Part shown: in pieces, positions 22,275 through 28,893 of the stretch
How positions within the stretch are numbered: the first letter of the stretch is position 1
Layout: every line of letters begins with the position of its first letter
NCBI GenBank assembly: GCA_964371555.1
Contig: CAYJMQ010000021.1
Location: 1 to 28,893, forward strand
DNA from: CAYJMQ01 sp964371555
GTDB taxonomy: Bacteria > Bdellovibrionota > JACOXK01 > 2-02-FULL-40-11
Length of the DNA: 28,893 nucleotides
Direction: 5' to 3'
The notes under the pieces: generated by a model
The model's input: the letters and a program-made list of their open reading frames with translations, nothing else
Told to the model about the DNA's origin: nothing
Database searches by the model: none
Position numbers and translations under genes: made by a program

Positions 22275-22940
22275 ATGAAGACAAAACAAATCTGGTCATT
22301 CATGACTGTTTTTTTATCTTTATCACTCTTTGGGACTTTAATATCAACCTCGCTTTTTTCAGAAGAAAAAGGGCCGCGGAGTGATCTGAAAGGGGGGCTC
22401 CTTAAAACCAGGACTTTTAAAACTGATTTTATTTCATTCAATCTCTCCAACCAATGGGACTGCAAAATGGAGGGGTCTGAGTATGTCTGCAGGCCAATTG
22501 AAAAAGAAAAGGCAAAAGAGGCGCTTATCATTATCGCGGCCAAGATTCCCGGCAAAGATGATAATGTAAAAGCCTATTATAATTACTTAAAAGAACCCAA
22601 AAAAATCGCTGATTTTCAGGGGCGAACGATCGCCTCAAAAATGAACGTTATTAAATATAAAGAAATCAAGTCGACACAATGGGTCGACTCCATTCATTTG
22701 AGTTCGGAATTAAGAGATTTTTACACCCGTTACCTTGCAACCGTCAAAAACGGAATCGCAATCCTTGTCACCTACACCGTCGCACGCTCGCGACACAAAC
22801 TCTATACCGCAGAACTGAACCGCATGGTTCAATCGCTCGAGGTATTGGCCAAGCCCCCTCAAATTGCCGGCCCAAAGCCTCCCAAAAAGCCCGCAAACAT
22901 CATTACCGGCGACCGCAAGGAGGCGGGGGAAAAGGAGTAG
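22275..22940 (+). CDS. Secreted protein of unknown function
   Basis: The product is 221 aa from the ATG at 22275, chosen because GGGAGAA (22264-22270) is correctly spaced and the signal peptide starts there; the frame extends seven codons further up to 22254. The signal peptide covers about 1-28. The mature domain (about 35-185) has two cysteines close together ('WDCKMEGSEYVC') and alternating strands and helices ending 'ELNRMVQSLEVL'. That outline resembles small PsbP/LpqN-like periplasmic domains (stranded sheet with a final 'M..SL' helix), but I would not assign it. The tail is Pro/Lys-rich and unstructured. A -10-like TAAAAT lies at 22213-22218. The stop codon abuts the toxin-antitoxin operator. 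Confidence 0.82.
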   Translation: MKTKQIWSFMTVFLSLSLFGTLISTSLFSEEKGPRSDLKGGLLKTRTFKTDFISFNLSNQWDCKMEGSEYVCRPIEKEKAKEALIIIAAKIPGKDDNVKAYYNYLKEPKKIADFQGRTIASKMNVIKYKEIKSTQWVDSIHLSSELRDFYTRYLATVKNGIAILVTYTVARSRHKLYTAELNRMVQSLEVLAKPPQIAGPKPPKKPANIITGDRKEAGEKE

Positions 22941-22954
22941 TTGTAAAATACAAC
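22940..22954. promoter_or_regulatory. Palindromic operator candidate of the toxin-antitoxin operon
   Basis: GTTGTA-aaa-TACAAC is a perfect 6-bp inverted repeat with a -10-like TAAAAT (22944-22949) at its centre, 33 bp before the antitoxin ATG. Ribbon-helix-helix antitoxins repress their own operon by binding such palindromes over the promoter. A looser second copy (GTGTAAATTATAAC, 22961-22974) follows. Confidence 0.55.
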
Positions 22955-22987
22955 TTCCAGGTGTAAATTATAACCAAAGGAGCATAT

Positions 22988-23239
22988 ATGGGCGCCTCCA
23001 AAAGAGCGGAAAAAGAAACATTAACTGTAAAGGTCTCCGAAGACATAAGGAAAAAACTCTATAAATTTTGTAACTCACACCAACTATCGCTTGGAAAATT
23101 TGTCGAGAAATCTGTCTTAGAAACAATGGAAGAGTATGACGACATCCTATGGGCGATGGAGTCTCTATCCGAACGAATCAATGAACCTTCTGTCCCTTAT
23201 CAGGAAGTTTTCAGAAGCATTAAGAAAAAGAAAAAATAA
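22988..23239 (+). CDS. Ribbon-helix-helix-type antitoxin
   Basis: The product is 83 aa with a consensus-like Shine-Dalgarno (AAAGGAG, 22976-22982) 5 nt before the ATG. The N-terminus reads as an RHH DNA-binding unit: strand 'ETLTVKVSEDIRKKLYKFCN', then helix 'LSLGKFVEKSVLETMEEYDD'. The second half, ending in a Lys-rich tail, would wrap the toxin. Its last base is shared with the toxin start (TAATG). It is expected to neutralise the downstream RelE/ParE-like toxin and to repress the operon. A RelB/DinJ-type label is possible; the subfamily is not decidable by eye. Confidence 0.85.
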   Translation: MGASKRAEKETLTVKVSEDIRKKLYKFCNSHQLSLGKFVEKSVLETMEEYDDILWAMESLSERINEPSVPYQEVFRSIKKKKK

Positions 23240-23505
23240 TGTACACTGTTGTCTTTAAAAAGTCAGCAGTGAAGGAATTAAAAAAGCTTCCAGAAGATAT
23301 TCAAAACCAAATTCAGATTCTCTGTAAAAATATGGCTCAATTGGGCCCTTTTAGAATGACAGGTTTAAAATCCTTAAAAGGCTTTAAAGATACATTTCGT
23401 TATCGAATTGGAAAATATCGTATTCTTTTTCATTGTGAGACGTCAGAAAAAAAGATTACCATTATTAGAATTTCTTTGAGAGACAAAGCTTATGTTAAAT
23501 TATAA
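23239..23505 (+). CDS. RelE/ParE superfamily toxin
   Basis: The product is 88 aa. The N-terminus 'YTVVFKKSAVKELKKLPEDI' and the core 'FRYRIGKYRILFHCET' followed by 'ITIIRISLRDKAY' are the classic strand-helix-helix-sheet pattern of RelE/ParE toxins ('RxRxGxYRxLF...I..I..R..AY'). Arg and Tyr in the C-terminal 'LRDKAYVKL' are where catalytic or active-site residues lie in RelE-type ribosome-dependent mRNases. Whether it cuts mRNA (RelE) or inhibits gyrase (ParE) cannot be read from the sequence. It is coupled to the antitoxin by a 1-bp overlap. The frame is intact. It ends tail to tail with the aminopeptidase gene, sharing TTATAA. Confidence 0.9.
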   Translation: MYTVVFKKSAVKELKKLPEDIQNQIQILCKNMAQLGPFRMTGLKSLKGFKDTFRYRIGKYRILFHCETSEKKITIIRISLRDKAYVKL

Positions 23506-26145
23506 ACTTTTCTCCGCCAAACTCCTTATCTTAAAACACCGTTCATCTTCCTGATGCGCGACTCTGAGCTGCTTCATGACGGCAGGGGGAAGGTTTTTAT
23601 GTTTTGAAATGAATTCCTTGAGTCTATGGATGCTCTTTTGGGTACAGACGGCGGGAACGAGAGACATGGAATAACTTTTGAGGAAAACGTTTTCTTTCGT
23701 TTTTGATAACGGCTCAAGATTTCTGAAGAAATCCTGAGCGAATTGATCCCGAAAACGGTCCTGATCGCTTGGAAATAAATAGGTCATCGCAACACGCAGC
23801 CGGGCCAACGAGAGTTCGCTTTTTGGATCTGAAATCTTGTTAAACCACTCGCGCTTGATCTGATCATCTGGCTGTGAGGCTACAGCCGCAATCGACATTT
23901 TCTGGCCATCTTCGGAGCTATCTTTTTCAAGTTCCTTTTTTCGCAAAGATTCGGCATCTTTCGAACCTTTTCGATGCAGTTGAACAATCACCCCCCATCT
24001 GCGATCCTGATCGAGTTCAAATCCTTTGAAGACGATTTTTCCGGAGAGCATTTTCGAGAGATTCTCCAGCGCTTCTTTAGAGTCTGAAATCCCCACATAC
24101 GTATCAAACCACAATTTCTGAAAATCAGCCCTGCTGGCGGCGGATTTCTCGGGAGCCGATTTTAATTTATTCCAGAGAAATCGTTCAACCTTCTGAACCG
24201 TCTCTTTTTTTTCGGGGAGATAATAGATCGCCGATTTCAACCTTAACGCAACCATTGTGGCAATCTGAATATCGTTTTCATTCTCAAGGTGTGTGAAAAG
24301 GAGTTTGAAATAATCGGGGAGTGGGAGGCTTAAGTCCCTCACCATATCCCAGAGCGACTGCCAGAAGAGCTGTCTTGAAAACGAATCCTGAATCCGGGAG
24401 AGATGGTTCTCCAATGCCGAAAGTGTTTGTGGATCGAGTTTTACTTTTACATAATCGTAATCCCCATGATTTGGATAGATCATGAGGGGACAGGGGTGAC
24501 CATTTAACGCCGCGATAGGGGTTGCCTTTTGAGAATAGAGATACGGCGCGCTTTGACCCAAAACCACCCCCTCTTTTTTCAGATCATAAAACGCAAGCTC
24601 TGTTTTATGTTCCCGAATACCGCAATCCTTGTAATCATAAGTTTGGTCGAGCTCAAAACGCGCCGTCTTTCCATTTTGACATTCATATCTGACAGCTATC
24701 GTATTAAGCCCCGCTTTTTTGAGCCATTCTTCGGTCCAGCGGGAAAGTGTAACGTTGGCTTGAGCCGCCAGAGCGCCAATAAAATCTTTCATTCGCGTAT
24801 TTTTATATTCATATTTCTTAAAATAGTTTCTCACGCCGTTTCTAAAATTTTTTTCTCCCAAATAAAATGAAAGCTGTTTTAAAACCGCGGCCCCCTTGCC
24901 ATAGGTGATCCCGTCAAAATTCACGAATGCCTGTTCCGTGTCCGGAACCGTGGCAACGATCGGATGCGTCGTTACCAGCTGATCTTCCCAGTAGGCCCAC
25001 CCCTTCTCCTCTTCGAAAAAGGAACGCCAGGCCTCTCTAAATTCCGTCGCCTCATGCATGGCAACATAAGCCATGTAGGTGGCAAAGCTTTCATTGAGCC
25101 ACAAATCGTCCCACCACTTCATCGTCACAAGATTCCCAAACCACATGTGCGCCATTTCATGCAAAATGACCTCCGCGCGGCTCTTCTTTTGCCTCCGCGT
25201 CGACTCTCCTCTGGGAATCAGCCGCTCCGCAAACGTGACGGCGGCCACATTTTCCATCGCCCCAGAATTAAAATCGGGAACAATCAGCTGATCATATTTT
25301 TTAAAAGGATAAGGATAATCAAAATAACTGTCGTAAAATTTAAATCCCTGTTTGGTAATGAGAAACCACTCTTTCACATCGACATATTTTGCAAAAGCCT
25401 GCCTGGCAAAAAGTCTCAAAGGAATTTTAAACGTTTTATCTTCCCATACTTTGTAGTCTCCCGCATGAAGAGAGAAAATGTAGGCGCTAAAAAGCGCGCT
25501 CTTTGGGAAATGCCAGATCCTTTTCCCATTGCCGGCGGACTTCACATCATCTTCCAGCGTCGATGAAACCACAACCCAGCTTTCGGGAACCTCGGCCGAA
25601 ACGGTATAAGTCGCTTTGATATCGGGCTGATCAAAACAGGGAAACATCATGCTCGCGTCATTGGGTTCAAAATCGGAGTAAATGTAGGTGCGTTGATCTT
25701 CTTGATCTTTAAACCGGTAAAGTCCGGACCCGCTTTTGCTATAAGGGTGTTTGAAATCGATCGAAATAAGATTCGTTCCAACCTTTAATTTATTTTTTGG
25801 AACCGTAAGGAAAAAACCGTTGTAATTCGGATGAATGTCATCCCCATTCACAGAAACTTTAAGAACGAAGCCTTCCCGAAAGTCAACGGTTAGCGCCCTT
25901 TTGTTCCGCAATAGCTGAAATTCAATCGTGGCGCTCCCGGAAAAATCTTGGCTGGCGCTATCGAGTGAAAATGACAAATCATAATGGACATCCCGAATGA
26001 TGCCCGATCTTAATTCCGCGTATTTTTGAGAGAGCGCTTTTTCCGGTTTACGTTTCATGTCTCTGTTTTTTTCAGGGCAGCTCACGGTCGATAGCAATAA
26101 GAGCAATACTAAAAAAATTCTCTCATGTCTCGAAATAAAATTCAT
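23500..26145 (-). CDS. M1-family zinc aminopeptidase, predicted lipoprotein
   Basis: The product is 881 aa, the usual length of aminopeptidase N-type enzymes. It removes N-terminal amino acids from peptides. The M1 signatures are exact: GAMEN (295-299), HEMAH (329-333) and the third zinc ligand E352, giving HEXXH-X18-E. 'FDQPDIKATY' (171-180) is the conserved N-domain block and a later 'DGITYGKGA' holds the likely catalytic Tyr. A helical ERAP1-like C-terminal region runs from about 520. The N-terminus is a signal peptide with a slightly irregular lipobox (STVSC, Cys23), so the enzyme is probably exported and lipid-anchored, unlike cytoplasmic PepN. It lies 24 bp behind the pyrophosphatase gene on the same strand. 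No Shine-Dalgarno is visible. Confidence 0.95.
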   Translation of the reverse strand: MNFISRHERIFLVLLLLLSTVSCPEKNRDMKRKPEKALSQKYAELRSGIIRDVHYDLSFSLDSASQDFSGSATIEFQLLRNKRALTVDFREGFVLKVSVNGDDIHPNYNGFFLTVPKNKLKVGTNLISIDFKHPYSKSGSGLYRFKDQEDQRTYIYSDFEPNDASMMFPCFDQPDIKATYTVSAEVPESWVVVSSTLEDDVKSAGNGKRIWHFPKSALFSAYIFSLHAGDYKVWEDKTFKIPLRLFARQAFAKYVDVKEWFLITKQGFKFYDSYFDYPYPFKKYDQLIVPDFNSGAMENVAAVTFAERLIPRGESTRRQKKSRAEVILHEMAHMWFGNLVTMKWWDDLWLNESFATYMAYVAMHEATEFREAWRSFFEEEKGWAYWEDQLVTTHPIVATVPDTEQAFVNFDGITYGKGAAVLKQLSFYLGEKNFRNGVRNYFKKYEYKNTRMKDFIGALAAQANVTLSRWTEEWLKKAGLNTIAVRYECQNGKTARFELDQTYDYKDCGIREHKTELAFYDLKKEGVVLGQSAPYLYSQKATPIAALNGHPCPLMIYPNHGDYDYVKVKLDPQTLSALENHLSRIQDSFSRQLFWQSLWDMVRDLSLPLPDYFKLLFTHLENENDIQIATMVALRLKSAIYYLPEKKETVQKVERFLWNKLKSAPEKSAASRADFQKLWFDTYVGISDSKEALENLSKMLSGKIVFKGFELDQDRRWGVIVQLHRKGSKDAESLRKKELEKDSSEDGQKMSIAAVASQPDDQIKREWFNKISDPKSELSLARLRVAMTYLFPSDQDRFRDQFAQDFFRNLEPLSKTKENVFLKSYSMSLVPAVCTQKSIHRLKEFISKHKNLPPAVMKQLRVAHQEDERCFKIRSLAEKSL

Positions 26146-26169
26146 GAATGAAGGTGGTTCGTCTCATAA

Positions 26170-28617
26170 TCATACTGCGCGCTCATTTCGTTCCGAAATG
26201 AGCTTGCGACTACTGATTCGCATCCCATAAAACGAACGCCAGACAAAAAAGAGCCCGACAACAAAGAGCACACTCCCAATCCAGAAAGCGACATCGTGCG
26301 CGGCGACGGCGATTTCAACAGCCAAAAGTCCAAAAAGCGTCGTAAATTTAATGATCGGATTGAGCGCGACAGACGAAGTGTCTTTAAAGGGATCGCCAAC
26401 GGTATCCCCAATCACCGTTGCCGCGTGAAGAGCCGTCCCTTTTTCTTTGAGGTCGACCTCAACCACCTTTTTCGCGTTGTCCCAGGCGCTGCCGGCATTT
26501 GCCATAAAAATCGCCTGAAAAAGCCCAAAGACCGCGATTGAAATGAGATAGGAGGCAAAAAAAGTTGGATCAAAACAGGCAAACGCAAGCGTAAAAGAAA
26601 AAATCACCCCAAAGATATTGATCATCCCCGCCTGCGCGTATTGCGTGCAGATTTTTACGACATTTTTTGACGCGGCGACATCCGCTTTCGCCATGGTATC
26701 GAGACGAATATGTTTTTTAATGAACTCCACCGCGCGATGCGCGCCGGTTGTTACCGCCTGTATCGAAGCGCCGCAGAACCAATAAATCACAGCCCCGCCG
26801 GTAAGGAATCCCAAAAGCACTTTGGAATTCAGGAGATCAAGCTTGAGATTTAAAAGAAGAATGATCGAAAAAATCATCGTCGTTGCGCCAATAACCGCCG
26901 TTCCAATCAAAACGGGCTTTGCTGTCGCTTTAAAAGTATTTCCGGCAGAATCATTTTCTTCCAGAAGATGTTTTCCCTTTTTAAAATCGGGTTGAAACCC
27001 GAATGTTTGCTGAATCTCCCGGGCGGCATTGGGAAGCGTCTCAATTTGCGAGAGTTCAAAAATCGATTGCGCGTTATCTGTCACCGGACCATAACTGTCG
27101 ACCGCAATCGTTACCGGCCCCATCCCCAAAAACCCAAAGGCAACAAGCCCAAATGCGAAAACAGAGGGATAAACCATGAATTGATCGAGTCCTGTCATAG
27201 ACGTGAGATAGGCAACGAGCATCAGGGTGGCAATCACAAGCCCCTTCCAAAAGGCGCTAAAGTTTCCCGCAACAAGCCCGGAAAGAATTCCCAGCGACGC
27301 CCCCCCTTCCCTCGCCGCCAAGACAATTTCAGCGACATGCTTTGATTTTGCGGAGGTAAAGATCTTCGTAAATTCAGGAATCAACGCCGCGGCTATGGTT
27401 CCACAGCTGATAATCGTCGCAAGCTTCCACCAGAGCGATGGATCCAAATCGGAAAGCAAAAGATTGCTGACAATATAAGTGACAAGAATGGAAATAATCG
27501 AAGTCAACCAAACAAGCGATGTGAGCGGCGCCTCAAAGTTAAATCGATCCTTCGCCGCATAGAGCGCGTGAGAAATTTTATTGTTGAACCAATAAGAAAA
27601 GATAGAGGTTACAATCATGAGTACCCGCATCGCAAAAATCCAGATAATAAATCTTGCCTGAAGATCGGCGCCGTTCGGGGCAAGAGACAGTGTCCCATCC
27701 CCCCCCATCAGCATCCCGACAGCAAGAACGATAAAACTGATCAACGCGACACCGGTTACGCCATACGTTTCAAAACCGTCGGCAGTCGGTCCCACCGAAT
27801 CGCCCGCGTTATCCCCTGTGCAATCGGCAATCACACCGGGATTTCTCGGGTCATCTTCTTTAACGTTAAAAACAATTTTCATCAGATCAGAGCCAATATC
27901 CGCGATCTTCGTAAAAATCCCGCCGCAAATCCGGAGCGCTGACGCCCCTAACGATTCCCCAATCGCAAAGCCGATAAAACATGCCCCGGCGCTCTCCTTG
28001 GGGACAAAAAGAAGAATAAAGATCATCATGATCAATTCAACACAGATCAAAAGAACGCCAATCGACATCCCCGCCCTGAGCGGGATTTCCATCACCGGAT
28101 AGGGTTTGGCTTTGAGCGCGGCAAAAGCGGTCCGGCTATTGGCGTAGGTATTGAGCCGCATCCCAAACCAGGCGACACTGAACGAGCCGAGAATTCCGAC
28201 CACAGACCAGACAAAAATCAAAATCACGCGCGAAAGTTCAAAATGACGAAGTCCAAGAAAATAATAAAAAATACAAGAACCAATGAAGAGCTCAAGAATA
28301 ATGAGAAGTTTTCCCTGCTGAATCAGATATGTTTTACAGGTTTCATAAATCAGCGACGATACATCGAGCATCGACTGATGCGACGGCAGTCTTTTCGTGC
28401 GCAAAAATTCATAGAGCCCAAAAAGCATCCCGAGAAGCGCGATCACGATCCCTGAAAAAAGAATCGCTCTCCCCGGAACCGAAAATCCAAAGAGGGTATA
28501 AACGACACCTGAAAAATCGGGAATTTTAAGTTCCGCTTCGCTCGCGAAAGAAATTTTGGGAATCAAAAGAGCCATCCATGACATCATAAAATATTTAATC
28601 ATCGTCCCCGCTTTCAT
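26170..28617 (-). CDS. hppA: Membrane-bound ion-translocating pyrophosphatase
   Basis: The product is 815 aa with about 16 transmembrane helices. It couples pyrophosphate hydrolysis to H+ (or Na+) export across the inner membrane. Signature blocks: GGIFTKIADIGSD (232-244), DDPRNPGVIADCTGDNAGD (255-273), 'VDSYGPVTDNAQSI' (506-519) and near the end 'NAGSAWDNAKK' with 'GDTVGDPFKDTS'. GNTFKATAK (559-567) carries Lys563 and Thr566 at the positions that mark the K+-independent class. Glu221 (AIGESLGAS) precedes the first block. CGG replaces the usual GGG, and the protein is longer than many family members, so it belongs to a divergent branch. The ion cannot be fixed by eye. AGGCGG lies 7 nt before the ATG at 28617; the internal ATG at 28602 is less likely. 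A C8 run is at 27699-27706. Confidence 0.95.
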   Translation of the reverse strand: MKAGTMIKYFMMSWMALLIPKISFASEAELKIPDFSGVVYTLFGFSVPGRAILFSGIVIALLGMLFGLYEFLRTKRLPSHQSMLDVSSLIYETCKTYLIQQGKLLIILELFIGSCIFYYFLGLRHFELSRVILIFVWSVVGILGSFSVAWFGMRLNTYANSRTAFAALKAKPYPVMEIPLRAGMSIGVLLICVELIMMIFILLFVPKESAGACFIGFAIGESLGASALRICGGIFTKIADIGSDLMKIVFNVKEDDPRNPGVIADCTGDNAGDSVGPTADGFETYGVTGVALISFIVLAVGMLMGGDGTLSLAPNGADLQARFIIWIFAMRVLMIVTSIFSYWFNNKISHALYAAKDRFNFEAPLTSLVWLTSIISILVTYIVSNLLLSDLDPSLWWKLATIISCGTIAAALIPEFTKIFTSAKSKHVAEIVLAAREGGASLGILSGLVAGNFSAFWKGLVIATLMLVAYLTSMTGLDQFMVYPSVFAFGLVAFGFLGMGPVTIAVDSYGPVTDNAQSIFELSQIETLPNAAREIQQTFGFQPDFKKGKHLLEENDSAGNTFKATAKPVLIGTAVIGATTMIFSIILLLNLKLDLLNSKVLLGFLTGGAVIYWFCGASIQAVTTGAHRAVEFIKKHIRLDTMAKADVAASKNVVKICTQYAQAGMINIFGVIFSFTLAFACFDPTFFASYLISIAVFGLFQAIFMANAGSAWDNAKKVVEVDLKEKGTALHAATVIGDTVGDPFKDTSSVALNPIIKFTTLFGLLAVEIAVAAHDVAFWIGSVLFVVGLFFVWRSFYGMRISSRKLISERNERAV

Positions 28618-28661
28618 ATTGATCCGCCTTTCTCCAACTTTTGAATCATAATTAACCTCGA

Positions 28662-28691
28662 AACATAGCGTCAGCCACCTGAATTTGTCAA
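28662..28691 (-). promoter_or_regulatory. Sigma-70 promoter of the pyrophosphatase gene
   Basis: On the minus strand a perfect TTGACA (28686-28691) is followed after 18 nt by TATGTT (28662-28667). Transcription would begin near 28655, giving a leader of about 38 nt that contains the Shine-Dalgarno. It is probably shared with the aminopeptidase gene. The 30-bp palindrome lies immediately upstream. Confidence 0.6.
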
Positions 28692-28705
28692 TAAAAGAAT
28701 CAAAC

Positions 28706-28735
28706 TAGTTTTTGTGCTTTTCGCGACAAAAACTA
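28706..28735. repeat. 30-bp palindromic repeat, copy 2
   Basis: This is identical over 30 bp to 10718-10747, with the same inverted 10-bp arms. Here it is fully intergenic, between the pyrophosphatase promoter and a MITE-like element, and it shares bases with that element's left flanking repeat. Confidence 0.8.
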
Positions 28736-28739
28736 ACTA

Positions 28740-28839
28740 GATTCTGCTGAAAAAGTCATGCTGAGGGACGAAGTCCCGAAGCATCTCCGCTGGGATTCTT
28801 CGCGCTTTGCGCTCAGAACGACACTTTTTCAGCAGAATC
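28740..28839. mobile_element. 100-bp MITE-like palindromic element
   Basis: Perfect 17-bp terminal inverted repeats GATTCTGCTGAAAAAGT (28740-28756) and its complement (28823-28839) enclose two internal hairpins. The element is flanked on both sides by TAACTA (28734-28739 and 28840-28845), which looks like a target duplication. Hairpin 1 (28758-28784) is ATGCT-GA-GGGAC-gaa-GTCCC-GA-AGCAT. Hairpin 2 (28795-28819), read on the minus strand, is GTTCT-GA-GCGC-aaa-GCGC-GA-AGAAT. It has no coding capacity; it would have to be mobilised in trans or spread as a repeat. Confidence 0.65.
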
Positions 28840-28860
28840 TAACTAAAGATGGCTGCGATG

Positions 28861-28889
28861 ATCGAACTTTGCAAAAAAGGTTCGATTTT
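28861..28889 (+). terminator. Terminator-like hairpin at the right edge
   Basis: ATCGAAC-TTT (28861-28870) pairs with AAA-G-GTTCGAT (28876-28886) with one bulged G and a short loop, followed by TTT. It is weak because the stem is AU-rich and the T run short. No plus-strand gene ends just before it, so its role is unclear; it may relate to sequence beyond the edge. Confidence 0.25.
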
Positions 28890-28893
28890 AGGG

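Noticed and set aside
22118..22384. 88-codon plus-strand frame bridging two secreted-protein genes
   Set aside because: It overlaps the end of one supported gene and the start of the next in another frame; it has no SD and no signal peptide.
24964..25566. 200-codon plus-strand open frame opposite the aminopeptidase gene
   Set aside because: It lies wholly antisense to the well-supported M1 enzyme and reads as basic, His/Pro/Arg-rich reverse-strand translation without domains.
26968..27942. Plus-strand frames of about 125 codons opposite the pyrophosphatase gene
   Set aside because: They are shadows of a strongly conserved membrane protein, with no initiation signal and no plausible composition.

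Overview
The window reads as chromosome of an uncultured-type Gram-negative bacterium of the broad 'deltaproteobacterial' grade (Bdellovibrionota, Myxococcota or a related lineage). The pointers are lipoproteins and many signal-peptide proteins, a Hanks kinase with a catalytic-loop HRDLSPSN and a PEGA tail, Tad-type pilus genes, a System II cytochrome c maturation pair, a membrane pyrophosphatase and sigma-54-type promoters. The assignment is by gene style only. The DNA is moderately AT-rich by eye, with frequent runs of seven to nine G in coding strands. No rRNA, tRNA, CRISPR array or transposase gene was seen.

Layout. 1-7100: envelope proteins of unknown function. These are a minus-strand secreted protein cut by the left edge, a divergent 912-aa lipoprotein, and two tandem secreted paralogues that look START/SRPBCC-like. 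7097-9750 (minus): ccsA and resB. 9794-10720: a small membrane-anchored protein resembling a stand-alone subtilase propeptide, and a small membrane protein. 10840-12498: compact TadB-like and TadC-like proteins plus a single-span partner, behind a near-consensus sigma-54 element. 12487-13782 (minus): kinase with PEGA domain. 13859-16418: cystathionine beta-synthase and a gamma-family partner, the reverse transsulfuration route from homocysteine to cysteine. 16536-18164: TadG-like protein. 18214-22940: four secreted proteins of unknown function; the middle two are translationally coupled behind a second sigma-54 element, and one of them has a hydrophobic / coiled-coil / hydrophobic layout. 22988-23505: RHH antitoxin and RelE/ParE toxin. 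23500-26145 (minus): M1 aminopeptidase lipoprotein. 26170-28617 (minus): membrane pyrophosphatase. 28706-28893: palindromic repeats, including a 100-bp MITE-like element with terminal inverted repeats and flanking 6-bp direct repeats.

How it fits together. The most coherent theme is the cell surface: Tad assembly parts, a TadG-like protein and a pair of exported proteins, with sigma-54 elements in front of two of the units. The central metabolic genes (transsulfuration, cytochrome c maturation, pyrophosphate energetics) lie between them. All three convergent gene pairs overlap at their stop codons. Several genes lack a Shine-Dalgarno and carry a -10-like box about 9-12 nt before the ATG, suggesting leaderless mRNAs alongside ordinary leadered ones.
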